A program made the position numbers and the translations under genes. Positions 1-8,239 of a stretch of DNA of 64,000 bases are shown piece by piece; the first letter of the stretch is position 1; each line of letters opens with the position of its first letter. Source of the DNA: JAABTH01 sp964492615. GTDB taxonomy: Bacteria; Bacillota; Dethiobacteria; DTU022. Below the pieces are notes generated by a model. That model was not told the origin of the DNA. It did not search any database and saw only the letters and a program-made list of their open reading frames with translations. Location of the stretch: contig CAZBKZ010000010.1 in the NCBI GenBank assembly GCA_964492615.1, forward strand, positions 7,280 through 71,279, read 5' to 3'.

Positions 1-975
1 AGCATAAAAACAGTTATGCAGGTATTCAATAATCTGGCTGTTTACCCCTTTTGCAGTTACAATTCCTTTCCAACGAGTTAAAGGCACCTTAAAACCGAGA
101 TTTTTAATACTCGGCAGGTCAGGATCAATATCGCTGAACACTAGATCACCGCTGTAGGCTAAGGGACGTATTTTGTTATTTTTATAAAATTCTTCAGCAT
201 TTCCTGCAGACTCCAGCAGCAAATCAACCTCCCTTTCAAGAAGCAACTCCATCCTGGCTACAGCATTATCATTAGCAACATAACCAATTTGAGTTCCAAG
301 TTCGCCGGCCAGGGAAAGCACTTTGAACTGACCATCCCCTGGTGAACCGTGACCAGATACTGTAAGCTTCTCCGGATTATTCACTGCATATTCAAAAACA
401 TCTTCTATAGTTCTGAAAGGACTATCGAAGACAACCCAGTATGCCTCGACAGAATTCTGGCTGCGAATAATATATTCAACGTTTTTGCTGAAGGAATGAG
501 CCTGCCTGCCCAATACCTCATTAATGGTTTGTTCTACCGAGGCTGCAAAAATAGTATAACCGTCCGGCCGTGCTTGTAAAAGGTACGCTAACCCAACTTC
601 GCCTCTTCCACCTGGCAGGTTATTAAAATAAATATTCTGTCCCATGATAAGCGAGGCATCACGCCCCAGGTTGCGGGCATAGTTATCAATGCTGCCTCCT
701 TCCCCGCCGGGCACGATAAATTCTATAGGTTCTTCCGGAAAATTGGCTGGTTTGGGTATCACTTTCTGCAACTCTAAAATTATCTCATCTTCTTCGTAAA
801 CACCACTATAAAACTGATCAACCAACCTGTCTATCGCAACAATGACCCCGGCCTGATTGTTTTGCAAAGTTTCACTTACTGGTTCCTGCATAATATGCCC
901 ATCAGGCTGCGAACATCCCACAACAAAGACTAGTATAGCCATAATTTGAATGAGTTTTATAATTTGTCGAAACAT
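1..975 (-). CDS. TctC-family (tripartite tricarboxylate transporter) substrate-binding lipoprotein, 3' end cut by the window
   Basis: The reading frame runs open from an ATG at 975 to the window edge, so at least 325 residues are present and the C-terminus is missing. The N-terminus is a lipoprotein signal: a hydrophobic stretch of residues 5-19, then VVGC with the lipidated Cys at 21. The motifs FIVPGGEGGSIDNYAR and NLPGGRGEVGLAYL match the ligand-binding lobe of TctC/Bug extracytoplasmic binding proteins, which capture carboxylates for TctAB permeases. No TctA or TctB gene is visible here; they may lie beyond the left edge. The family call is firm, the substrate is unknown. It is divergent from the DUF401 permease gene. 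Confidence 0.85.
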   Translation of the reverse strand, partial: MFRQIIKLIQIMAILVFVVGCSQPDGHIMQEPVSETLQNNQAGVIVAIDRLVDQFYSGVYEEDEIILELQKVIPKPANFPEEPIEFIVPGGEGGSIDNYARNLGRDASLIMGQNIYFNNLPGGRGEVGLAYLLQARPDGYTIFAASVEQTINEVLGRQAHSFSKNVEYIIRSQNSVEAYWVVFDSPFRTIEDVFEYAVNNPEKLTVSGHGSPGDGQFKVLSLAGELGTQIGYVANDNAVARMELLLEREVDLLLESAGNAEEFYKNNKIRPLAYSGDLVFSDIDPDLPSIKNLGFKVPLTRWKGIVTAKGVNSQIIEYLHNCFYA

Positions 976-1038
976 TGTCAGGTATCCTTTAAGCAAATAA
1001 TAAACTGCAATTAGAAACCAGGTGCGAATCTTATATCA

Positions 1039-1056
1039 TATACTGATACCAGTATA
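1039..1056. repeat. Perfect 7-bp inverted repeat, possible operator
   Basis: TATACTG and CAGTATA are separated by four bases, in the divergent region between the TctC-type gene and the DUF401 gene. The position fits a regulator site, but no regulator gene is adjacent. Confidence 0.4.
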
Positions 1057-1065
1057 ATTAAAAAA

Positions 1066-1095
1066 TTACAAACTGTCTTCTATTATTTGTATAAT
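1066..1095 (+). promoter_or_regulatory. Candidate sigma-A promoter for the DUF401 gene
   Basis: A -35-like TTACAA (1066-1071) and a perfect -10 TATAAT (1090-1095) are separated by 18 bases, upstream of the gene starting at 1194. Confidence 0.45.
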
Positions 1096-1118
1096 ATTTG
1101 CGAATAGCCGGTTATATT

Positions 1119-1160
1119 GCCACGAAGTGGCTTCTGCGCTATTATTAAAACATTCGTGGC
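1119..1160 (+). promoter_or_regulatory. Leader with two mutually exclusive hairpins ahead of the DUF401 gene
   Basis: GCCAC (1119-1123) can pair with the nearby GTGGC (1127-1131). The extended GCCACGAA (1119-1126) can instead pair with TTCGTGGC (1153-1160). Only one can form at a time. No U-run follows, so an intrinsic terminator is not evident and the role is open. Confidence 0.35.
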
Positions 1161-1193
1161 CGTTGTTCTTATAGCCTGAACAAGGAGATAATC

Positions 1194-2429
1194 ATGCCCT
1201 GGTATATTGTTTTAAGCGGCTCGGTAATTATTATACTTGCCGGTATATATAAAGGATTAAATATTGGCCTGACCATGTTTCTGGGAACTATTGGGCTTGG
1301 TCTGCTGGCAGGATTTACTTTTTACGATTTTTTATATGTTTTCCAAACAGGGTTATGGAACAGTATTACCTTAATGCTGGTATTGAGTATCTTGCTTCTT
1401 GGTGTACTCGGACATGTACTTAAAAAAACCGGATCTCTGGAAAAAATAATCGAAAACCTGCAGGCCGTTATTTCCGATGCCAGGGTTATTGCCGCCACAC
1501 TTCCTGCCTTAATCGGCATGCTAACAGTACCCGGGGGGGCAATTCTTTCTGCTCCCCTGTGCGCCGAAGCAGGAAACAGGCTCAATCTCCCACCAGACAG
1601 ACAGGCAGCTGTTAATATCTGGTTCAGGCATGTTCTCTATTTCATGCTGCCGCTCTTTCCAAGCTTGATCCTGGCAGCCCAGTTATCGGGCCTTCCGATG
1701 AGCCGCTTTGTTTTGCATAACCTGCCTCTTACTTTAATTGGCATAATAGCAGGTTTCTTCTACCTTTTCAGGGGGTATTCAGCAGGGAGGAGAAGTACCC
1801 GTTTTTCCAGTTCAAAAGCTTGCCAGCTTTTTATAAGCCTTTCACCGCTGATAGTAATTTTGGCTCTTGTGGTTGTTTTTAATATCTATTTTCCACTGGC
1901 TATAGGCCTGGGAATATTAATAGCGCTGATAAATTATCTTCCAAGAAAAAACCGCCTGACTGCCTTTATAAAAAGATTAAGGACATTGATTTTGCCGGGC
2001 ATAAAAATTCCGATAGCAATTGTAATCGCCGGTATAATGATTTACAAGGAAGCATTGACCTATTCCGAAGTTATTGCCGATTTAACCAACCTTGTTATCG
2101 GTCTCGGGATCCCTGTTATAGTGCTGGTTGCCTCTATCCCTTTTTTAGTGGGGATGCTGACCGGGGATAACTCAGCCAGCATTGCTCTTATATTCCCCAT
2201 GTTTATGCCTCTGCTGCCGCAAGAACCGATGGCCTTCAGCGCCTACCTCGCTTTTTTGTATGCTAGTTCAACCGCAGGTCATATTATATCTCCGGCACAT
2301 CCCTGTTTTTCTTTAACCAAGGAGTATTACCAGGTACACCTGAAAAATGTTCTTTTACCAATGCTGCCTATGCTTGCCTTGATCATGATATTCAGTTTTG
2401 TCATAACAGCGCTTTTTGGTTTTTACTAA
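1194..2429 (+). CDS. DUF401 family integral membrane permease
   Basis: This 411-residue protein is almost wholly hydrophobic, with roughly ten predicted membrane segments. It resembles the DUF401 family (PF04165), which sits near the anion permease superfamily. Conserved-looking features are TVPGGAILSAP around residue 110, the GDNSAS loop in the C-terminal half, and a late SPAHPC motif. The ATG at 1194 follows an AAGGAG SD site. It is divergent from the carboxylate-binding lipoprotein gene and convergent with the acyl ligase gene. No substrate has been established for the family as far as I know; an organic acid would fit the neighbour, but that is inference. Confidence 0.75.
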   Translation: MPWYIVLSGSVIIILAGIYKGLNIGLTMFLGTIGLGLLAGFTFYDFLYVFQTGLWNSITLMLVLSILLLGVLGHVLKKTGSLEKIIENLQAVISDARVIAATLPALIGMLTVPGGAILSAPLCAEAGNRLNLPPDRQAAVNIWFRHVLYFMLPLFPSLILAAQLSGLPMSRFVLHNLPLTLIGIIAGFFYLFRGYSAGRRSTRFSSSKACQLFISLSPLIVILALVVVFNIYFPLAIGLGILIALINYLPRKNRLTAFIKRLRTLILPGIKIPIAIVIAGIMIYKEALTYSEVIADLTNLVIGLGIPVIVLVASIPFLVGMLTGDNSASIALIFPMFMPLLPQEPMAFSAYLAFLYASSTAGHIISPAHPCFSLTKEYYQVHLKNVLLPMLPMLALIMIFSFVITALFGFY

Positions 2430-2443
2430 TCAATTTTGTTCAA

Positions 2444-4228
2444 TCAAGATTCTGAATCGAGGGTTTTTAGTTCCTTATCAAGATACTGCTGACGGCAGAG
2501 GGTTCTCTGCAGTTTACCGGAACTTGTTTTTGGGAGTGTTCCGGGCTGCACCAGGACAATGTCCCTGGGAGGAAATCCTACAACTGAAATAACTTTTTCT
2601 CGAACAGCTCTCCGGGCTTTCATGTAATCATCGGTTCTTGCTTCTGCCACAACTATTATTGTTTCTTTTCTTTTATTTCCTTCAATACCAAACGCTATAA
2701 CATTGCCGGCCCGGATACCTTCTACTTTTCCAACTGCCCGCTCAATATCTTCAGGAAATATATTTCTTCCTGCAATAATAATTACATCTTTAATTCTACC
2801 GCATAATATCAGTTCAGGAGGGCCACCATCCGGCCCTTCCACAAAATAAGCAAGATCGCCTGTTCTTAACCAACCATCATGGAAAAGCTCGCTGTTTAAA
2901 TCATCTCTTTTATAATAACCGGCCATCACAGAACTACCCCTGATCTCCAGCTCACCAACTTCCCGCAAACCCCTTACTTCACCTGTAGATATATCACAAA
3001 TTCGCATTTTCAACCCGGGAATTGGTGTTCCAAGCAATGGAAAACGCCTGGTTCCTTCATCACCGGGATCAGAAGGAACGGCAATCCTGTTCTCTTCCAG
3101 TTCCCGGCGGCTAATTGAATCTACCGCTACACCACGCAGAGGTGGAGGAAATGTACCCCCCAGGGATAATTCAGCCATACCAAAAGCACAGAATATTGCT
3201 TCGGGTCTAAAGCTGTGTGGAGCGGAGGCCTCAATTAGAGATTCAATGACCCCGGGATCTATTGGTTCAGCACCATTAAGGGCAATTCGAATCCGGGAAA
3301 GATCAAGAGTTTCTCCCGTTTCGGTCATCCTTTTAAAAGCCCGTGCAGCCAGGACCCAGGAAAAGTTAGGCCCGGACGTTACTGTGCCTTTGAAATCATG
3401 CATCCAGCGCAACCAATCGGCCGGCCTGGACAAGAAATCCTGCGGGGAAGCAATAACCAGGGAACAACCACTGACCATGGGCACAATTAGAAGTCCGACC
3501 AGTCCCATATCGTGGTATAAAGGCAGCCATGACACAAAAACATCTTCCGGCGATATGCATGAAGCTTTAATCATACCACTAACATTAGCTTCGAGAATAC
3601 GGTGGGGAAGCATTACGCCTTTCGGTGTGGCAGTCGAACCGGAGGTGAACTGTAGAATAGCCAGCCTGTCCGGATCATAAGGGACTCTGCAGTAATCGGC
3701 AGCATCTGGTTTTCCGGGGCCGGGCTCAAGTTCATCTAATAATAATATTTTGGGATCACCTGTTTTTGATTCATAAAAAGCTGCCAGGGCAGGATCCAGC
3801 AATAAAAGATCTATATCTCCATACTGCATTAATGCCCTGGTTTGATTGGCAAATTCTTCGACAGAGCTGAAACGCATTGGAATTGGCAGCATACTGATGC
3901 TGGCTCCGGACAGTAGGACTGCCTGTATTGCTGTAACAAGGTTCCTGGTTGTCGGCCCGAGCAGGGCAACATGGTCTCCTGCTTTTATTCCTGTTTGCTG
4001 CAATATTGAAGCCATTACAAGAGCATCCTGGTGCAGTTGGTCCCAGCCTATTGTCTGATAGCCTGCTTCTCCTTTTCCAGCTGCGGAACCGACAAAGGTA
4101 ATAGTTTTTGAACCACCGGCCACCTTTTCTATTCTTTCGATTAACTGCTCAATTTTCAGGTTATCATCCGGTGTACTTATAACCAAAGGTTCATTCTTTT
4201 GCCTGTTCTGGTCTTGATGATAATCCAT
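2444..4228 (-). CDS. Acyl-AMP ligase-like enzyme (FAAL/FadD32-type AMP-dependent synthetase)
   Basis: The protein is an ANL-superfamily adenylating enzyme that activates a carboxylic acid with ATP. The P-loop-like motif TSGSTATPKG lies at residues 195-204. SWLPLYHDMGL, typical of fatty-acyl-AMP ligases, follows, then FGMAELSLGG, WLRTGDLAYF, the hinge region GRIKDVIIIAGRN, and a C-terminal LPKTSSGK with the catalytic Lys at about 571. The start at 4228 was chosen because AGGAGG lies just upstream; an in-frame start further up has no SD. The length (594) fits a stand-alone FAAL. No polyketide or peptide synthetase or dedicated carrier protein is adjacent, so the acceptor is unknown. A CoA ligase activity cannot be excluded. 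Confidence 0.8.
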   Translation of the reverse strand: MDYHQDQNRQKNEPLVISTPDDNLKIEQLIERIEKVAGGSKTITFVGSAAGKGEAGYQTIGWDQLHQDALVMASILQQTGIKAGDHVALLGPTTRNLVTAIQAVLLSGASISMLPIPMRFSSVEEFANQTRALMQYGDIDLLLLDPALAAFYESKTGDPKILLLDELEPGPGKPDAADYCRVPYDPDRLAILQFTSGSTATPKGVMLPHRILEANVSGMIKASCISPEDVFVSWLPLYHDMGLVGLLIVPMVSGCSLVIASPQDFLSRPADWLRWMHDFKGTVTSGPNFSWVLAARAFKRMTETGETLDLSRIRIALNGAEPIDPGVIESLIEASAPHSFRPEAIFCAFGMAELSLGGTFPPPLRGVAVDSISRRELEENRIAVPSDPGDEGTRRFPLLGTPIPGLKMRICDISTGEVRGLREVGELEIRGSSVMAGYYKRDDLNSELFHDGWLRTGDLAYFVEGPDGGPPELILCGRIKDVIIIAGRNIFPEDIERAVGKVEGIRAGNVIAFGIEGNKRKETIIVVAEARTDDYMKARRAVREKVISVVGFPPRDIVLVQPGTLPKTSSGKLQRTLCRQQYLDKELKTLDSES

Positions 4229-4258
4229 ATCAAGCCTCCTCGGATAGATTAAGGTATA

Positions 4259-4286
4259 AATATACAAAAATATATTCACTAATCAA
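4259..4286 (-). promoter_or_regulatory. Candidate promoter for the acyl-AMP ligase gene
   Basis: On the minus strand, TTGATT (4281-4286) and TATATT (4259-4264) are separated by 16 bases, just upstream of the SD. The surrounding DNA is very AT-rich, so chance matches are possible. Confidence 0.35.
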
Positions 4287-4324
4287 CGAACAGGTTGTTT
4301 CCATTTTATAACATTTGTCTTTAG

Positions 4325-4351
4325 AAAAAGCCCCGAATCAAAGATCGGGGC
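4325..4351 (-). terminator. Intrinsic terminator after codY
   Basis: On the minus strand GCCCCGA pairs with TCGGGGC across an eight-base loop and is followed by TTTTT. It lies directly downstream of codY and closes the xerC-hslVU-codY unit. Confidence 0.9.
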
Positions 4352-4378
4352 AGGTCATAACAGTATTATATTGCTTTA

Positions 4379-5176
4379 CTATTGATATGGCTTCGTTTTT
4401 TTGGCCAGGTACTCGAGCAGGAAGGGGTTCAGCACCTTTATATAAGTTCCTTTCATCCCCAGCGACCTTGATTCGATAACGCCTGCGCTTTCAAACTTTC
4501 GCAGGGCGTTGACAATTACGGAACGGGTTATACCAAGCTGATCGGCAATTTTACTGGCAACCAGGAGTCCTTCTGTACCACCCAATTCTTCAAATATATG
4601 CTCAACGGCTTCCAGTTCAGAATATGAGAGTGTTGCAACCGCAAGCTGGACAACCGCTTTGTTACGGGCATCCTCTTCAACCTTTTCTGCTTTTGAACGT
4701 AATATTTCCATACCGACAACAGTTGCGCCTGTTTCAGCCAGGATAAGATCCTCGGCATCAAACAGTTCATTAAAACGAGCCAATAATAAGGTGCCTATTC
4801 TGTCGCCACCGCCAATTATTGGCACTATCGTTGTAATTTTATTTGCAAAGAGACATCTTTCCGCCTCTAAGAATACACAATCATTGGATTTCTGGCGAAG
4901 GTTAACCCGTGAATCATCATCCTTCAGCAAAAACTGATTGTATTTTTCCGGGAAAAATCCATCTTTAAGCACATTATTTACCATTAATTCACATTCAAAC
5001 TCATCTACCAGTGACCAGCCAAGGATGACTCCTTTTCTACTGGCAATATAAACATTGGCATGAATAACTCTTTTAAGGACATCAGCAACATCCTTAAAAT
5101 CAACATGCTGACCTGCAGATTTTTGTAATATCTTGTTGATTCGACGGGTCTTCTCAAGTAAAGGGGAAGAAATCAC
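4379..5176 (-). CDS. codY: GTP-sensing global transcriptional repressor CodY
   Basis: CodY senses GTP and branched-chain amino acids and represses nutrient-acquisition and biosynthesis genes in Firmicutes. The N-terminal part matches its GAF domain (start region LLEKTRRINKILQ). The C-terminal winged helix carries the hallmark ASKIADQLGITRSVIVNAL, and the spacing fits the family. The GTG at 5176 is preferred because AGGTGG lies eight bases upstream and gives 265 residues, close to the usual ~260. Starts at 5197 or 5200 have no SD. It is last in xerC-hslV-hslU-codY, the standard Bacillus order, and is followed by a terminator. Confidence 0.96.
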   Translation of the reverse strand: MISSPLLEKTRRINKILQKSAGQHVDFKDVADVLKRVIHANVYIASRKGVILGWSLVDEFECELMVNNVLKDGFFPEKYNQFLLKDDDSRVNLRQKSNDCVFLEAERCLFANKITTIVPIIGGGDRIGTLLLARFNELFDAEDLILAETGATVVGMEILRSKAEKVEEDARNKAVVQLAVATLSYSELEAVEHIFEELGGTEGLLVASKIADQLGITRSVIVNALRKFESAGVIESRSLGMKGTYIKVLNPFLLEYLAKKTKPYQ

Positions 5177-5206
5177 GTCGATCACCCACCTTTCCATCAA
5201 TAAATT

Positions 5207-6625
5207 TTAAAGTATATACCTGCTTAAATCTTTATCTTTAACCACTTTTTGCAGCTTGTCCTGAACGTAGCTCCGGTCGATTACAATATCCCTGTTTTTA
5301 TCATCCGGCAGCTCAAATGATAAATCTTCGAGCATCTTTTCCATAATTGTGTGCAATCTTCTTGCACCTATATTTTCCATCTCCTGGTTCAGATAGCAAG
5401 CTGTTCGAGCGATCTCTTCAATCGACTCAATGCTAAAACTGAGTTTCACTCCTTCCGTTTCCAGTAGTGCTTTATACTGCTTTATTAAAGCATTGTTCGG
5501 TTCGGTTAATATTTTCTTGAAATCATCCTCTGTAAGGCTGTTCAGCTCTACTCTGATTGGAAATCTTCCCTGTAATTCCGGAATTAAATCAGAAGGTTTT
5601 GCTGTGTGGAATGCTCCAGCCGCAATAAAAAGGATGTGATCAGTTTTTACCGGACCATGCTTTGTTACCACTGTAGATCCTTCAACTATGGGCAATATAT
5701 CCCTTTGGACCCCTTCTCTTGAAATATCGGGGCCAGATCCATGATAATCTTTACCCGCAATTTTGTCAATTTCGTCTAGAAAAATTATTCCCAACTGTTC
5801 TGCTCTTCTCAAAGCTTCACCAGTTACGGCATCCATGTCAATTAAGCGCTGGGCTTCTTCACTTTCAAGAATTTTACGGGCCTCGTGTACGGCCATTTTC
5901 CGCTTCTTTTTCCTTGAAGGCATAATGTTTCCCAGCATATCCTGAATGTTCATACCCATTTCTTCCATACCCTGGCCGCTGAACAGTTCGAACATTTGTG
6001 GTTTTTTTTCTTCTACTTCCACTTCAATTGCCATATTTTCAAGTTCGCCGTTATGCAAACGTTCCCTGACACGACCCTGCTCTTCACGAGCCATCTGCAT
6101 TCGTTCACTGTAATTTGTATCTTCTACATGGTTTTCTTCCTGAGCCGGAGGTGCTTGAAACAAAAAACCAAGCGGACTAGCCGAGCGTTTTTTACCCCTG
6201 GGCAGGGGAGCAATTATTTCAACAATTCTTTCGTTTGCATTTTGCAATGCTTTATCGCTCACAGCAACCATTTTTTCGTTTTTTACTATCCTGATTGAAG
6301 TTTCAACCAGATCACGGACCATAGACTCGACATCCCGGCCAACGTAACCAACCTCGGTAAATTTAGTTGCTTCAACCTTTACAAAAGGTGCATTAACAAG
6401 GCGGGCAAGCCTCCTGGCTATTTCTGTTTTACCAACACCTGTAGCGCCAATCATAATGATATTCTTGGGAATAATCTCATCCTGCAGGTCTTCAGGCAGT
6501 TGCTTGCGCCTGTAACGGTTACGCAGGGCAACAGCTACACAGCGTTTAGCTTCGTCCTGTCCAATTATAAAGCGATCCAGTTCGGATACGATTTCTCTCG
6601 GAGTTAGTTCTTCGCCAGATATCAT
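5207..6625 (-). CDS. hslU: ATP-dependent protease ATPase subunit HslU (ClpY)
   Basis: This is the AAA+ unfoldase that feeds proteins into the HslV peptidase in the cytoplasm. Walker A GATGVGKT lies at residues 60-67 and Walker B IIFLDEID at about 280-287. The charged insertion (I) domain lies between them. The protein ends in LSRYIL, like the HslU tails that dock into HslV. The length of 472 is normal. The ATG at 6625 follows a GGGAGAAGGG purine run and lies 17 bases after the hslV stop, consistent with co-translation as one complex. Confidence 0.97.
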   Translation of the reverse strand: MISGEELTPREIVSELDRFIIGQDEAKRCVAVALRNRYRRKQLPEDLQDEIIPKNIIMIGATGVGKTEIARRLARLVNAPFVKVEATKFTEVGYVGRDVESMVRDLVETSIRIVKNEKMVAVSDKALQNANERIVEIIAPLPRGKKRSASPLGFLFQAPPAQEENHVEDTNYSERMQMAREEQGRVRERLHNGELENMAIEVEVEEKKPQMFELFSGQGMEEMGMNIQDMLGNIMPSRKKKRKMAVHEARKILESEEAQRLIDMDAVTGEALRRAEQLGIIFLDEIDKIAGKDYHGSGPDISREGVQRDILPIVEGSTVVTKHGPVKTDHILFIAAGAFHTAKPSDLIPELQGRFPIRVELNSLTEDDFKKILTEPNNALIKQYKALLETEGVKLSFSIESIEEIARTACYLNQEMENIGARRLHTIMEKMLEDLSFELPDDKNRDIVIDRSYVQDKLQKVVKDKDLSRYIL

Positions 6626-6642
6626 TCAGTCAACCCTTCTCC

Positions 6643-7173
6643 CTATAATTCTTCTACCAGGATCTGATCATTTGTATAAACACATATTTCGGAAGCGATT
6701 TTCAGGGAGCGTGAAACAATTTCGCCCGGTGAAAGATCGGTATTGCGTAACAGGGCTCTTGCTGCTGCAAGTGCATAGGGAGAACCCGAGCCCACTGCAG
6801 CTATATTATCATCGGGTTCAATAACTTCACCTGTTCCGGATATCATCAGCAAGCCATCGTTGTTTGCAGCAATTAATAGTGCTTCTAAACGTCTTAACAT
6901 GCGGTCTGTGCGCCACTCTTTAGCCAATTCAACAGCTGCTCGCATCAGGTTCCCCTGGTAATTTTCCAGTTTACCCTCGAACTTTTCACACAGGGTTAAT
7001 GAATCTGCAGCAGAACCGGCAAAACCGGTAATAACAGAACCGTTGTATAATCGTCGAACTTTTTTTGCTCCATGCTTGATAATTGTACTGTTACCAAAGG
7101 TAACCTGGCCATCTCCGCCAACAGCAACCTTATCATCTTTTTTAACCGCTAAAATTGTAGTAGCCTGAAACAT
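6643..7173 (-). CDS. hslV: ATP-dependent protease peptidase subunit HslV (ClpQ)
   Basis: This is the proteasome-like threonine peptidase of the HslUV complex. The core motif GGDGQVTFGN, and GFAGSAADSL further on, are typical. The sequence begins M-F-Q-A-T-T, so the presumed catalytic Thr is residue 5 rather than residue 2. Other Firmicutes ClpQ proteins also carry a short extension, and B. subtilis ClpQ is reported to use an N-terminal Ser, which is absent here. How this protein is processed is therefore an open point. The ATG at 7173 has an upstream AAGG-type SD. It is 20 bases downstream of xerC. Confidence 0.96.
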   Translation of the reverse strand: MFQATTILAVKKDDKVAVGGDGQVTFGNSTIIKHGAKKVRRLYNGSVITGFAGSAADSLTLCEKFEGKLENYQGNLMRAAVELAKEWRTDRMLRRLEALLIAANNDGLLMISGTGEVIEPDDNIAAVGSGSPYALAAARALLRNTDLSPGEIVSRSLKIASEICVYTNDQILVEEL

Positions 7174-7193
7174 TTCGCATCCAGCCTTTTTAA

Positions 7194-8096
7194 TTATTTA
7201 CGGGGAAAGGCAGAGCGATATACTTCGCTCAATCTTTCCCTGGTAACATGCGTATAAATCTGGGTAGTAGAAATATTCACATGGCCCAGAAGCTCCTGAA
7301 CCACCCTTAAATCCGCACCGCCTTCAAGCAAGTGTGTTGCAAAAGAATGACGAAGTGAATGAGGGGTTATTCCTGTTTTATGAGACACCTGCCTGATATA
7401 TTTCTTAAATAAGTATCTGATACCCCTGTCACCAAGGGGCTGCCCCCACCTGTTTAAAAACAGATTCCTGTAGTCTTTACCATCTTTATTATATCCTGCC
7501 AGAACAGGCCTGGTATTATTGATATAGTCGATAAGAATTGCTGCGGCAACCCTGCCGACAGGCACTATTCTTTCTTTGCTGCCTTTACCGAACACCCTGA
7601 TTGTCCGTTCCTGTGCCTGAAATGATTCAAGTTTTAAATATACAACTTCACTTACTCTTAGGCCGGAGGAATAGACCAGTTCAAGAATAGCTCTATCCCT
7701 GAAACCAAGCGGCTTACTGCAGTCAGGCGCTTCCAACAGGGCAATAACCTCGTGATAATATAAAAAGCCGGGTAAACTTTTCTCTTGTTTTGGCCTGGCT
7801 ACAGAAGCCCATTTACCACCTTTGATTAAACCTTCTTTTTGTAAATAAAATAAAAAAGAACGCGTCGCTGACAACTTACGCGCAACCGAACGTCGTGAAT
7901 AACCACCGTCTTTCAGCCAGGCCAAAAAACGACGCAGCGTTAAATGACTCACTTCTGAAAAACCGCCTGATTCGCTACTCTCAAGTTCCAGAAACTGCAT
8001 GATATCATTTCTGTATGCCTGAAGGGTCAGTGGAGATGCGTTCTTCTCCACATGAAGGTAGCCCATAAAACGTTCCAGGTACTCAAGATCAAGCAT
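7194..8096 (-). CDS. xerC: Site-specific tyrosine recombinase XerC/CodV
   Basis: XerC-type recombinases resolve chromosome dimers at dif together with a partner. The N-terminal SAM-like DNA-binding domain covers about residues 1-100. The catalytic domain shows Arg147, Lys171, HSLR (His246, Arg249), His272 and the nucleophile Tyr281. The length (300) and position upstream of hslVU match codV of Bacillus. The ATG at 8096 follows AAAGGTG. A partner XerD and a dif site are not in the window. Confidence 0.94.
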   Translation of the reverse strand: MLDLEYLERFMGYLHVEKNASPLTLQAYRNDIMQFLELESSESGGFSEVSHLTLRRFLAWLKDGGYSRRSVARKLSATRSFLFYLQKEGLIKGGKWASVARPKQEKSLPGFLYYHEVIALLEAPDCSKPLGFRDRAILELVYSSGLRVSEVVYLKLESFQAQERTIRVFGKGSKERIVPVGRVAAAILIDYINNTRPVLAGYNKDGKDYRNLFLNRWGQPLGDRGIRYLFKKYIRQVSHKTGITPHSLRHSFATHLLEGGADLRVVQELLGHVNISTTQIYTHVTRERLSEVYRSAFPRK

Positions 8097-8239
8097 GTCG
8101 CAACACCTTTAATATCCTAACACAAGTAATCCCTGCTTGCAAGCAAATATTAAACAATTTAAAAAAATTCCACCTATTCAAACTCAAATCAATACGTTAG
8201 CTTTCTTTGTTTGCCAATGGGGCTATTTAGGCTATTTTG

